A DNA stretch of 47,562 bases, taken from the IMG/VR virus record IMGVR_UViG_3300042320_001198, positions 1-47,562 of that record. One strand, 5' to 3'. The notes beneath the pieces are model-generated. The model had not been told where the DNA came from. It made no database searches and saw nothing but the letters and a program-made list of their open reading frames with translations. Shown here piece by piece: positions 1-6,240 of the stretch (positions are counted from its first letter, which is position 1; every line of letters begins with the position of its first letter). The position numbers and the translations under genes were made by a program. The stretch is from a virus.

Positions 1-1
1 C

Positions 2-246
2 GGCGCGAACCTGACCGGCGCGAACCTGACCGGCGCGGACCTGGCCGGCGCGAACCTGGCCGGCGCGAACCTGACCGGCGCGAACCTGACCGGCGCGGAC
101 CTGGCCGGCGCGAACGTGACCGGCGCGGACCTGACCTACGCGAACCTGGCCGGCGCGAAACTGGCCGGCGCGGACCTGGCCGGCGCGAACGTGACCGGCG
201 CGGACCTGGCCGGCGCGAAACTGGCCGGCGCGAAACTGGCCGGCGC
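2..246 (+). repeat. 15-bp tandem repeat in pentapeptide gene
   Basis: About 16 copies of a 15-bp unit (GGCGCGAACCTGACC and variants with GAC or AAA at the third codon and GCC or GTG changes) run head to tail and continue off the left edge. The DNA identity is much higher than the protein fold requires, which suggests recent expansion by slippage or unequal recombination. Copy number may vary between isolates or be misassembled. Confidence 0.9.
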
Positions 247-547
247 AATTGGTCTGCCTATTGATAGCTATGCGCCAGCACGCCTGCTGGCTGTGGCGCA
301 CTACGCGCTCGCATCGGATGACGCGCTAGAGATGGCGAGGTGGCACACATGCAGTACTACCCACTGCATCAGCGGATGGGCAGAGTATTTAGGAGGGCCC
401 AGCGCTACATTATTGTATCAGAAAATGGGGCCTGGCGTTGCAGGGCTAATGCTGCTAGGAGTAGAGGCACATAGCTATTTTTATGCGTCTAACGAAAAAG
501 CTCGGGCTTTTTTGCAGTCGGTTGTTGACAACGCAGAGGCAGCCTGA
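2..547 (+). CDS. Pentapeptide-repeat protein, 5' end outside window
   Basis: The frame is open from the first complete codon at base 2, so the gene starts before the window. About 80 residues are A(N/D/K)(L/V)(T/A)G pentapeptides, which fold into a right-handed quadrilateral beta-helix; some relatives mimic DNA or act as protein-binding scaffolds. The last ~95 residues form a separate domain with a [13 protein letters not shown] motif (two Cys, two His), a kind of C-terminal module seen after pentapeptide repeats in other phage proteins. An ATG at base 116 lies inside the repeats and is unlikely to be the true start. The stop overlaps the ATG of the kinase gene (TGATG), so the two are probably translationally coupled. 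Role unknown. Recognition of the repeat is certain; the function is not. Confidence 0.85.
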   Translation, partial: GANLTGANLTGADLAGANLAGANLTGANLTGADLAGANVTGADLTYANLAGAKLAGADLAGANVTGADLAGAKLAGAKLAGAIGLPIDSYAPARLLAVAHYALASDDALEMARWHTCSTTHCISGWAEYLGGPSATLLYQKMGPGVAGLMLLGVEAHSYFYASNEKARAFLQSVVDNAEAA

Positions 548-1215
548 TGACCACCACTCCAACCCCCCCCCGTGGCCGCTTCATCGTGCTGGAAGGCATC
601 GACGGCTCCGGCAAGACCACTCAGCTGCAGGCCCTGGCCGACTGGCTCCCCGCCAGCGGCCTGATGCCACCAGGTGCCGCGCTAATTACCACTCGTGCAC
701 CGGGCGGCACGGCTCTGGGGGCGTGCCTACGTGGGCTGCTGCTGCATCCCCCGGGCGATACCGAGCCATGCCGCACCGCCGAGCTGCTGCTCTACGTTGC
801 TGATACCGCCCAGCTGTGTTCCCAGGTCGTCGAGCCGGCCCTAGCGGCGGGGCACTGGGCGCTCTGCGATCGATTCACAGGTTCGACTGTGGCCTACCAG
901 GGCTATGGCCGTGGCCATGATCTAAAAGTGATCCAGCAGCTCAATCAGCTGGCGACCGGCGGCCTGAAGCCTGATCTCACCATCTGGTTAGGCCTGTCCC
1001 CGGCCGACGCACTGCAGCGCCGCAGCCATCGCTCTGCCGATCGCATTGAGCGGGCTGGAGAGGGCTTTTTAGGCCGAGTGGCGCTCGGATACCGCAGCCT
1101 GTACCTGGAATCCCTCAACTGGCGTTACGTCAGCGCTGATGCGCCATTAGCGCAGGTCACAAAATCTTGCCAGCTGAAGTTGCGGACAGGGTTCCGTGCA
1201 GATGCCACTCCGTAA
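547..1215 (+). CDS. tmk: Thymidylate kinase (dTMP kinase)
   Basis: Phosphorylates dTMP to dTDP with ATP in the cytoplasm. The 222-aa length is typical. The P-loop EGIDGSGKTTQ lies at residues 16-26, the DRFTGSTVAYQGYGRG dTMP-binding/DR segment near residues 107-122, and an arginine-rich lid (RSHRSADRIERAGEGF) near 158-173. The ATG overlaps the stop of the pentapeptide gene. The next gene starts inside its 3' end. A run of nine C follows the sixth codon and is a possible slippage point. With the phage ThyX at 10161 it gives a route from dUMP to dTDP. Confident family call. Confidence 0.93.
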   Translation: MTTTPTPPRGRFIVLEGIDGSGKTTQLQALADWLPASGLMPPGAALITTRAPGGTALGACLRGLLLHPPGDTEPCRTAELLLYVADTAQLCSQVVEPALAAGHWALCDRFTGSTVAYQGYGRGHDLKVIQQLNQLATGGLKPDLTIWLGLSPADALQRRSHRSADRIERAGEGFLGRVALGYRSLYLESLNWRYVSADAPLAQVTKSCQLKLRTGFRADATP

Positions 1216-1717
1216 ACCCCCAGGCGCCCGCCGTCGCCGCGCCGCTGCTTCCGATGACCAATTGCCTGACGCCACGGAAATGGTTCCTGCCCCGCCGCCA
1301 CCTCCTAGCCGGGAGACTCTGGCGGCGGCATTGGTTCGGGCTGCCGAGGGCGAAGCGCTGCTGGCTGATCGGCCTGTGGAAGAGTGCCTAGGCAGCTACC
1401 AGCGGATCGATACGGTTTCCGGTTGGCTGCTGGTGCTCAGGTGGTCGTTCGATGGCGAGCTCTACGCCTGCACCGGCGCCACGGCCCCGGATGGCGGGCG
1501 CTGGCGGTGGGGCTGTGACTGGTGGCCGGACTGGGAGGCGGGGCCCACAGGGCAGCCTCTCTTCCCACTGCACCACCTGATCACAGCTGAGCAGCGAGCG
1601 GCAATCGAGACGCGGCTGCGGGACTGCCTGTGCTGGCCAGAGCCTGAGCCGCCGCCGCCGATCGTCGAGGACCCGTCAGCGCTTCAGCAATGGGCGCTCG
1701 CCAATCGACCATCGTAA
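1202..1717 (+). CDS. Hypothetical acidic/proline-rich protein
   Basis: A 171-aa protein of unknown function whose start overlaps the end of tmk by 14 bases; a GTG six bases upstream (1196) is an alternative start. It has a basic N-terminus, a proline run (PAPPPPPSRE), a Trp-rich centre (GGRWRWGCDWWPDWEAG) and a helical C-terminal part with PEPEPPPPI. I recognise no catalytic motif. It is the last gene before the terminator at 1776, so it closes the left plus-strand unit. Coding support is the tight overlap and the codon pattern, not homology. Confidence 0.6.
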   Translation: MPLRKPPGARRRRAAASDDQLPDATEMVPAPPPPPSRETLAAALVRAAEGEALLADRPVEECLGSYQRIDTVSGWLLVLRWSFDGELYACTGATAPDGGRWRWGCDWWPDWEAGPTGQPLFPLHHLITAEQRAAIETRLRDCLCWPEPEPPPPIVEDPSALQQWALANRPS

Positions 1718-1775
1718 GGCAGAATTGATGGGCTCGGGCTGCTGAGCTTGAGGTGGATTCATTGAGCGGGATGCC

Positions 1776-1806
1776 AACCCCCTGGCTGGACACCGGGGGG
1801 TTTTTC
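1776..1806 (+). terminator. Rho-independent terminator
   Basis: A 10-bp stem (1776-1785 with 1793-1802; AACCCCCTGG pairing with CCGGGGGGTT, one G-T pair) with a 7-nt loop is followed by a short T run (TTTTTC). It sits about 60 bases after the stop of the last left-end plus-strand gene and ends that unit ahead of the convergent peptidase gene. Confidence 0.8.
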
Positions 1807-1904
1807 ATGTGGTGGCGCCTGGCCTTCGATACCGCGGCGGCCCCCACGGATGCCGCCGCAGACTCCCGCCTCACGGTTAGGGCCGACCTGACGCCGCGGT
1901 CACC

Positions 1905-2462
1905 CTAGCTGGCCCTGACCCACCAGCCGTCGCTGTCGGGGGTGTCGGCTGTCCAGCGAGCATTCATCAGGGCATAGCTGTACTGGCGGTATTCGCCGTT
2001 GGTGGTGATGTACCTGCCAGTGGCGTGGCTGATCTCCCCCCAGGGGTCATGCACCCAGAAAAAGCCACCACCCGGACGCGAGGCGTCGTCCTGATAGCCG
2101 ACCACGCAGATCCAGTGGCCGCCGCCGCTAGGGGCCGATGCGGGGCCGTGATGGAGGATCCCGCAGGGAGCGGGGATGCCGCGATCGAGCTGCGCTTTGA
2201 GGGCCGCCAGGCTGCCGCTGGTGAGGAACTGTGCCTTAACCCCGAACGCTGCCAGGGTGGCCAGCTGGACAGAGCTGCTGGTGGAATCGCCGCGCTGAAA
2301 CACCTCGCGGACGTACTGGTTGTCGCCGCTGATCGCGCCTGGCCGGCGGTGCATCAGCAGCATTGCGCATGAGCTGCTGAAACAGGTTCGATTGGCGTCG
2401 CGGTAGTTGTCGCGCTGGCTTTGATATGGAACCGGGAGCTTGACGCCCTGTGGGGCTGGCAT
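1905..2462 (-). CDS. C39-like cysteine peptidase, possible lysin
   Basis: The protein matches the Peptidase_C39_2 papain-like fold. It opens with VKLPVPYQSQRDN, then the candidate nucleophile region RTCFSSSCAM, the His motif GGHWICVVGYQ and the Asp-bearing FWVHDPWGE. Such domains are found in cyanophage and prophage proteins and may cleave peptide crosslinks in the cell wall, so a lysis or entry role is an inference. I chose the ATG at 2462 because the conserved domain begins seven residues later and the upstream stretch is full of hairpins. An in-frame ATG at 2582 would add 40 low-quality residues. Neither start has a good Shine-Dalgarno. Confidence 0.75.
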   Translation of the reverse strand: MPAPQGVKLPVPYQSQRDNYRDANRTCFSSSCAMLLMHRRPGAISGDNQYVREVFQRGDSTSSSVQLATLAAFGVKAQFLTSGSLAALKAQLDRGIPAPCGILHHGPASAPSGGGHWICVVGYQDDASRPGGGFFWVHDPWGEISHATGRYITTNGEYRQYSYALMNARWTADTPDSDGWWVRAS

Positions 2463-2519
2463 GGCGGCAGGTGGTTGACTGCTCCCATGCTGCTCCGGCT
2501 GGCGATGCTGAGCCAGCAG

Positions 2520-2631
2520 AAAGCCCCCACCGTGGAGGTGGAGGCTTTGCGTCCCCGGGTTGGCGGGGAATGTGGTGCTCATAGGAGCGGGCTAGCCGAA
2601 TCGCTATGGGCCATCCCCGCGTTGGCGGGGA
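2520..2631. repeat. Cluster of three hairpins between minus-strand genes
   Basis: Three inverted repeats stand in a row. 2520-2548 has AAAGCC and CCACC arms pairing with GGTGG and GGCTTT, like a phage bidirectional terminator. 2552-2569 and 2614-2631 are two copies of a CCCCG...TTGG...CGGGG hairpin that start 62 bases apart. The first probably ends transcription from the minus-strand gene at 2643-2987. The paired copies recall a degenerate type I-E CRISPR repeat but no third copy exists. Confidence 0.6.
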
Positions 2632-2642
2632 GTAGGGCGACA

Positions 2643-2987
2643 TTAGCAGGGAACCATGCCGGTGGGGCTGGGAGCGTGTTTGCGGGTTTCGCAGGTAGCG
2701 TCCATGATTTCAAATTCGCCTGAGCGCAGCTGCGACGGCTCTAGGGTCAGGATCTGGACTGTTGCTCTGCTGAACCCATCGGTCCATTGAATGATGGCCT
2801 CATAGTTGCCATCATCTCGGCGGGTGTACTCAAGTAACGCATCTTTTCTGAACCAGTCTTCGCCCGATTCTGCGCGTGCGGTAGCTAGGAAATCGTCTAC
2901 AAAGCCTGGATGTAAAACAGTTGGAAATTCGCCCCACCCTGGCTCTGCAGGGGTGACAAATACGGATTCTGGGACTTGGCTGTTCAT
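2643..2987 (-). CDS. Hypothetical protein, 114 aa
   Basis: A small soluble acidic protein with an aromatic-rich beta-type middle (YEAIIQWTDGFSRATVQIL). No signal peptide, membrane segment or catalytic motif is visible and I do not recognise the family. It lies in a run of small minus-strand genes between the C39 peptidase and the integrase. Base composition is more AT-rich than the flanking structural genes, which fits a recently acquired accessory gene. Confidence 0.6.
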   Translation of the reverse strand: MNSQVPESVFVTPAEPGWGEFPTVLHPGFVDDFLATARAESGEDWFRKDALLEYTRRDDGNYEAIIQWTDGFSRATVQILTLEPSQLRSGEFEIMDATCETRKHAPSPTGMVPC

Positions 2988-3047
2988 GGCTGGATTGGCG
3001 GAGGTGGATCAGTGGGGTTGCCGGGTGGGGCCCGGCGGGCCGTGGGG

Positions 3048-3377
3048 TTAAGCCGTTTTGGCAAGCAGCGGCAACGCGTTGCGGTTCATCCAAGCGGGCA
3101 CTTCGGCAACCAGCGTCAAGCCATCCCGTGCCATGCTGGCAATTAGTTGAGCCGCTTGCCATGGAGTAGCGCGGCGAACTGCCATCGAAATAGTGCCAGA
3201 AGTGCGCCCTGTTGCGTCAGCGTAAAGCACGCCATACGCCAGCTGTTTAATATCAAAATCCTTGGTTTGTTGCTCTAGGTTGCGCAGCTGCTTTTCAGCT
3301 CCGCCAACTTCGGAGCGCTTGACGCGGCCAGCGGCAGGAATAGTGGCCAGCACAGCAGTAGCAGTCGATGCAGTCAT
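3048..3377 (-). CDS. Hypothetical protein, 109 aa, under duplicated leader
   Basis: Unknown function. The sequence has a charged helical middle (AEKQLRNLEQQTKDFDIKQLAYGV) and a C-terminal half with TISMAVRRATPWQAAQLIASMARDG. The ATG at 3377 lies 17 bases after a leader hairpin whose leader is nearly identical to the one before the gene starting at 4588. That supports this start and suggests shared control of the two genes. Confidence 0.65.
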   Translation of the reverse strand: MTASTATAVLATIPAAGRVKRSEVGGAEKQLRNLEQQTKDFDIKQLAYGVLYADATGRTSGTISMAVRRATPWQAAQLIASMARDGLTLVAEVPAWMNRNALPLLAKTA

Positions 3378-3439
3378 TTTTTCCGAGGGGTTGTGGAAGG
3401 TCTCCCTCCCGATGAACTAACTGTAAACCATGCGTGACA
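3378..3439 (-). promoter_or_regulatory. Leader copy A with GAGA-loop hairpin
   Basis: Read on the minus strand, the block runs TGTCACGCATGG, TTTACAGT, a hairpin GGGAGG-GAGA-CCTTCC (3410-3395), ACAACCCC, a short A run and the ATG at 3377. Copy B at 4589-4647 has the same order and the same 17-nt hairpin-to-ATG gap. The stem contains GGAGG, a Shine-Dalgarno-like box that would be hidden when folded. TACAGT is a possible -10 element. It may be a joint promoter/operator and translational switch; this role is inferred. Confidence 0.6.
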
Positions 3440-3465
3440 GCACAAGGACAGCGCCTTGTGCCAGT

Positions 3466-3690
3466 TCACAGATTGTCACGTTGGCGCTGCCTGGATGCAG
3501 CGACCGCTTGAGCTGCCGCGGCCTTGCCGGCTGGGTCTACCGCTCGCCAGCAGCGCTGGCAGAGGGGCTGGTACTTGCCAGTGCAGTTGCCGCCGCAGCG
3601 GCCACAGGTCAGCACCACGGCCTCTGGCAGCTGCATGGCCAGGCGTGCCCGGCGTCGCCGCTGGCGGGCTGCTGCGGTGGGGTCAGGCAT
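3466..3690 (-). CDS. Small zinc-ribbon-like protein
   Basis: A 74-aa basic protein. The N-terminus is MPDPTAAARQRRRRARL. The centre has CGRC-x3-C-x7-C-x2-C (residues 29-47), which could bind zinc. The C-terminus is Ala/Gln/Arg-rich. It overlaps the end of the upstream gene by eight bases. Its first codons lie in a 24-bp perfect repeat also found at the start of that upstream gene. It may be a small nucleic-acid-binding or anti-host factor, but no family is recognised. Confidence 0.55.
   Translation of the reverse strand: MPDPTAAARQRRRRARLAMQLPEAVVLTCGRCGGNCTGKYQPLCQRCWRAVDPAGKAAAAQAVAASRQRQRDNL
3663..3686 (-). repeat. 24-bp direct repeat, copy 1
   Basis: Perfectly identical to 3931-3954. 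On the minus strand both copies begin just inside the start of a small gene and encode DPTAAAR after M(S/P). This shows a local duplication that placed the same 5' coding module on two different genes. Confidence 0.85.
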
Positions 3691-3958
3691 GGCGTCGCTG
3701 CCCTCTGGCTCGCCTGGCGCGGCGCTTGCGGCCGATGCTGGGGTCAGGCCAATAATCGCTAGGCCATCGTTGACTCAGTGATAGGTCGTTGATTGGTCTA
3801 AATAAAATAGTTGTGCCGTCTGGGCAAGCTGCCCGCAGTATGTCGGCAACTGTGGGAACGGGATTCATGGTAATTACGCATTCATTGGTGCTGCTTAACG
3901 CTGCAATCATGGCGCGTTGGTATGGCAGCGGGCGGGCTGCTGCGGTGGGGTCAGACAT
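3683..3958 (-). CDS. Small mosaic protein, 91 aa
   Basis: Unknown function. Residues 1-8 (MSDPTAAAR-type) match the next gene's N-terminus at DNA level. From residue 31, MNPVPTVADILRAA resembles the N-terminus of the preceding gene (MSPVPTVDDLLQA). The tail is basic (GRKRRARRARGQRRHA). The ATG at 3958 overlaps the upstream stop (ATGTCTGA) and has a GGAG 8-11 bases upstream, which decides the start. The two shared modules make it look like a fusion of its two neighbours. Confidence 0.55.
   Translation of the reverse strand: MSDPTAAARPLPYQRAMIAALSSTNECVITMNPVPTVADILRAACPDGTTILFRPINDLSLSQRWPSDYWPDPSIGRKRRARRARGQRRHA
3931..3954 (-). repeat. 24-bp direct repeat, copy 2
   Basis: Second perfect copy of the 3663-3686 repeat, 268 bases away, inside the 5' end of the gene that starts at 3958. 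Confidence 0.85.
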
Positions 3959-4163
3959 CAATGGAGCTCCAGAGGAGACTGCTAATCTCGGCTGCCACCA
4001 GCTCAGGCCAGTTTTCCATTGATGGGTCGTAGGCCGCTTCGAGGGCGAGAATCAGCTGGGCCCTGATGATCGTGATTACTCCGCCTTTAAAGTGCCAATG
4101 GTGGATTCCGTTGCCGGTGTGTGTGGCCTGTAGTAGATCGTCGACCGTGGGAACGGGGCTCAT
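3951..4163 (-). CDS. Hypothetical protein, 70 aa
   Basis: Starts MSPVPTVDDLLQATHTG, a module repeated inside the following gene. A beta-like segment HHWHFKGGVITIIRAQLIL and an acidic C-terminus follow. No family recognised. The stop overlaps the next start, so these three minus-strand genes (4163, 3958, 3690) form a tight overlapping set. Confidence 0.5.
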   Translation of the reverse strand: MSPVPTVDDLLQATHTGNGIHHWHFKGGVITIIRAQLILALEAAYDPSMENWPELVAAEISSLLWSSIDV

Positions 4164-4222
4164 TGAATTGCAAGCAGGATTTACAGGTTGCCGGGATAGG
4201 CTCCCGGCTGGCCGTGGATTAC

Positions 4223-4588
4223 CTAAGCTACCTGCGCATACATTGCCAGCAATTGTTTCTTGGATATTTTCCGCTTAGTCCCCACCAACTGCATCAGCTG
4301 CCGAGTAGAGAGCTGAGCAATTTCTACCGGGGCCTGCACTTGCGCCATGGGCTGCGGCTGCTGTGGCGCTGGCTCAACTGCCGTGGGCTCCTCGACCGTT
4401 GCCGTGGGCTTTAGCCCCAGGGCAGCCACGTGAGCGGCGCTGAGCTGGGCATTGGTGCGATGGACCCAGAGGCCTAGGCAATAGCCCAGGGTGTAGGTGA
4501 ATGCGACGGTTTTAACAATTGCCTGGCCAACTTCATGCCAGTTGATTTGATCAATGAAATTGATTGTTGAATTGATGAACTTTTTCAT
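4223..4588 (-). CDS. Small membrane protein with C-terminal KISKKQL motif
   Basis: A 121-aa protein starting MKKFINSTINFIDQ. Residues ~22-40 (AIVKTVAFTYTLGYCLGLWV) form one membrane segment, then a Pro/Gln/Ala linker and a C-terminal segment IAQLSTRQLMQLVGTKRKISKKQLLAMYAQVA. That ending resembles the small SAP-like or Rho-N-like helical modules on many cyanobacterial and cyanophage proteins. I chose the ATG at 4588 because it follows leader copy B with the same 17-base hairpin gap as the gene at 3377; a longer reading to 4693 would run through the leader. Function unknown. Confidence 0.6.
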   Translation of the reverse strand: MKKFINSTINFIDQINWHEVGQAIVKTVAFTYTLGYCLGLWVHRTNAQLSAAHVAALGLKPTATVEEPTAVEPAPQQPQPMAQVQAPVEIAQLSTRQLMQLVGTKRKISKKQLLAMYAQVA

Positions 4589-4647
4589 TTTTTCGTGGGG
4601 GTTGTGGAGGTCTCCCTCCTTGAGATCACAGTAATCCATGCGTGACA
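4589..4647 (-). promoter_or_regulatory. Leader copy B with GAGA-loop hairpin
   Basis: Second copy of the leader at 3378-3439. On the minus strand: TGTCACGCATGG, ATTACTGT, AAGGAGG-GAGA-CCTCC hairpin (4619-4606), ACAACCCCC, A run, ATG at 4588. A TTGCGG 18 bases before TACTGT could be a -35. In copy A the stem has an extra base pair and a G-T pair, so the pairing is kept although bases differ. Confidence 0.6.
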
Positions 4648-4699
4648 TGATCCGCAAGGGGGTTGTGTGACACTTTAGGGATTGGCACATCACGTATCA

Positions 4700-4737
4700 C
4701 CTGGCGTACACCACGGCGAGGGTCGGTGTACGCCAGG
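4700..4737. promoter_or_regulatory. 13-bp perfect inverted repeat, candidate attP or operator
   Basis: CCTGGCGTACACC (4700-4712) and GGTGTACGCCAGG (4725-4737) are perfect complements around a 12-nt non-palindromic centre. The repeat ends 14 bases before the recombinase ATG. Serine integrases bind attP sites with partial dyad symmetry close to their own gene, so attP is plausible. An operator of the divergent promoters (leader B and integrase) fits equally. Confidence 0.6.
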
Positions 4738-4751
4738 GCATACTGGGCCCT

Positions 4752-6035
4752 ATGGACCTCCTCTCTGTCGCCTACGGCCGAGTCAGCACCGCCAGCGGCG
4801 AACAGCTGGCTGCCCTCGACGTGCAACTGGCCTGGCTCCAGGCGCAGGGGCCCGACGTGATCCTCTCTGACGTGGAATCCGGCCGAGTAGTGGCCAGGCC
4901 CAACTATCAGCAGCTGCGGGCGATGGTTGCCGCCGGCAGGGTGCGACTGGTGTTGGCAACGGCCCTCAGCCGGCTAGGCCGGGACGCAGCAGAGAGCGAT
5001 GCGTTCATCCGCCTCTGCGATGACCACGGCGCCCAGGTCCTGACACGGGACGATGGCCAGCTCACCATGGCCACGCCAGAGGATCTGCTGTTGACCCGGT
5101 TGAAGGGCTCGATCAGCCAGGGCGAATCGATGAGAATCAGCCAGCGGGTGAGGGGCGGCCTGGCCCAGGGCCGGGCATTGGGTAAACCCATGCGGGCCGC
5201 CTGTTGGGGGTATCAATTACGAGCCGATCGCACAGCATTCGAGCCGCACCCAATCGAGTTTGGGAAGGCGGCGCAGTTCATCGGCCACCTGCAGGCCAGC
5301 AGCTGGCGCATGTCGACCACCCTGCGCCAGCATCGGGACCTGTGCCCCTTCAGCAGCTGCCGCGCGGTGAGGGCCTGGCTGCTCAATCCCACCCTGCGTG
5401 GCGGGGTTGGCTATCACCAGCGGCCCAACCACGGGTTTGCCCAGGTCACCTGGGGACGCCATGAGGCGCTGCTGACTCATGCGCAGTACGCCGAGTTCGA
5501 GCGGCAGGTGGAAGCCAATAAATTGCTGTGGGGACACAACGCCACGGTTATCCACAGGCCGCTGACGGGGCTTGTGGAATGCAGTGAATGCGGCAACCGG
5601 TTGAAGTACATCGGCGCTCGAACCGTTCCCTCGTTGCAATGCAGAGGCACCCTGTGCAGTCAGATATACAAAGGCACTCGCGAAGATATAATCGTCCGCT
5701 ACGCGATCGCTGCCGTGGCCGCATCAGCAGCTGAGCGATTGGCCGCGGCAGTGGGTGAGGCTGAGCCGCCAGAGGCTGGCGAGCTACGGCGATCAATTGC
5801 AGCGCTGGAGTCCCTGGGGGATCCTGAGCTGACGCCCGTGATCGAGGCCAAGCGCTTGCGGCTGGAGGGGCTGCCCAGGGTCGAGCCCGTGGATCCGGGG
5901 CTCGTTCAGCGCATCAGCGACCTGAGGTGGTTCGACTCGTTGACCCGCGATGAGCTGAGGGAGGTGCTGCGGGCGACGGTGCAGCGGATTGTCGTGACCA
6001 CGCAGGCGCCGTCAGCCATTCGCCTGCGGCTGTAG
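4752..6035 (+). CDS. Large serine recombinase (phage integrase, XisF-like)
   Basis: A site-specific recombinase of 427 aa. The resolvase domain at residues 5-140 carries the catalytic Ser12 in YGRVSTASGEQ and the arginine cluster LATALSRLGRD (68-78). A recombinase domain follows to ~270. A zinc ribbon uses Cys277, 280, 297 and 302 (CSEC...C...C), and a C-terminal helical tail ends VQRIVVTT. The moderate length and style resemble cyanobacterial XisF-type recombinases that excise elements from developmental genes. It is the only integrase seen, so it should integrate and excise this phage. One HIP1-type GCGATCGC octamer lies in the gene at 5704. Confidence 0.9.
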   Translation: MDLLSVAYGRVSTASGEQLAALDVQLAWLQAQGPDVILSDVESGRVVARPNYQQLRAMVAAGRVRLVLATALSRLGRDAAESDAFIRLCDDHGAQVLTRDDGQLTMATPEDLLLTRLKGSISQGESMRISQRVRGGLAQGRALGKPMRAACWGYQLRADRTAFEPHPIEFGKAAQFIGHLQASSWRMSTTLRQHRDLCPFSSCRAVRAWLLNPTLRGGVGYHQRPNHGFAQVTWGRHEALLTHAQYAEFERQVEANKLLWGHNATVIHRPLTGLVECSECGNRLKYIGARTVPSLQCRGTLCSQIYKGTREDIIVRYAIAAVAASAAERLAAAVGEAEPPEAGELRRSIAALESLGDPELTPVIEAKRLRLEGLPRVEPVDPGLVQRISDLRWFDSLTRDELREVLRATVQRIVVTTQAPSAIRLRL

Positions 6036-6036
6036 C

Positions 6037-6052
6037 CGCCCGGTAGCGGGCG
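6037..6052 (+). terminator. Possible weak terminator after integrase
   Basis: A 6-bp GC stem CGCCCG-GTAG-CGGGCG starts two bases after the integrase stop. No T run follows, so termination would be weak or factor-dependent. The rest of 6053-6240 shows nothing I can call. Confidence 0.3.
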
Positions 6053-6240
6053 TCGTTGGCGGCAACGATCTCGGCCAGGGTCCGGCTGTTCATGGTCGGC
6101 ATCCTGAGCCCTGCGTGGTCGCCGCGTCAACCGCGCCGGAATGCGGAGCCAGAGTCGCTGCGCATTGGCGCGGATCCGCTGAACCCAGTTGTGGACTGCT
6201 ATTTCGAGGTGTAGGTTTTGTGGGTCGCTCGGGGTCTGTA

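Noticed and set aside
881-895. GGTTCGA-type tRNA T-loop look-alike
   Set aside because: Falls in the conserved DRFTGSTV codons of tmk and no cloverleaf can be drawn around it; no tRNA was found in the window.
2552-2631. Calling a true CRISPR array
   Set aside because: Only two degenerate hairpin copies, no third unit on either side and no cas genes; kept as a low-confidence finding.
2236-2643. 135-residue minus-strand frame starting at a TAATG overlap
   Set aside because: It runs through the hairpin cluster and over the C39 peptidase in another frame; the peptidase frame keeps catalytic motifs.
5914-6102. 62-residue minus-strand frame reading MPTMNSRTLAEIVAANDARY
   Set aside because: Almost entirely antisense to the integrase 3' end; plausible-looking but no start signal or family.
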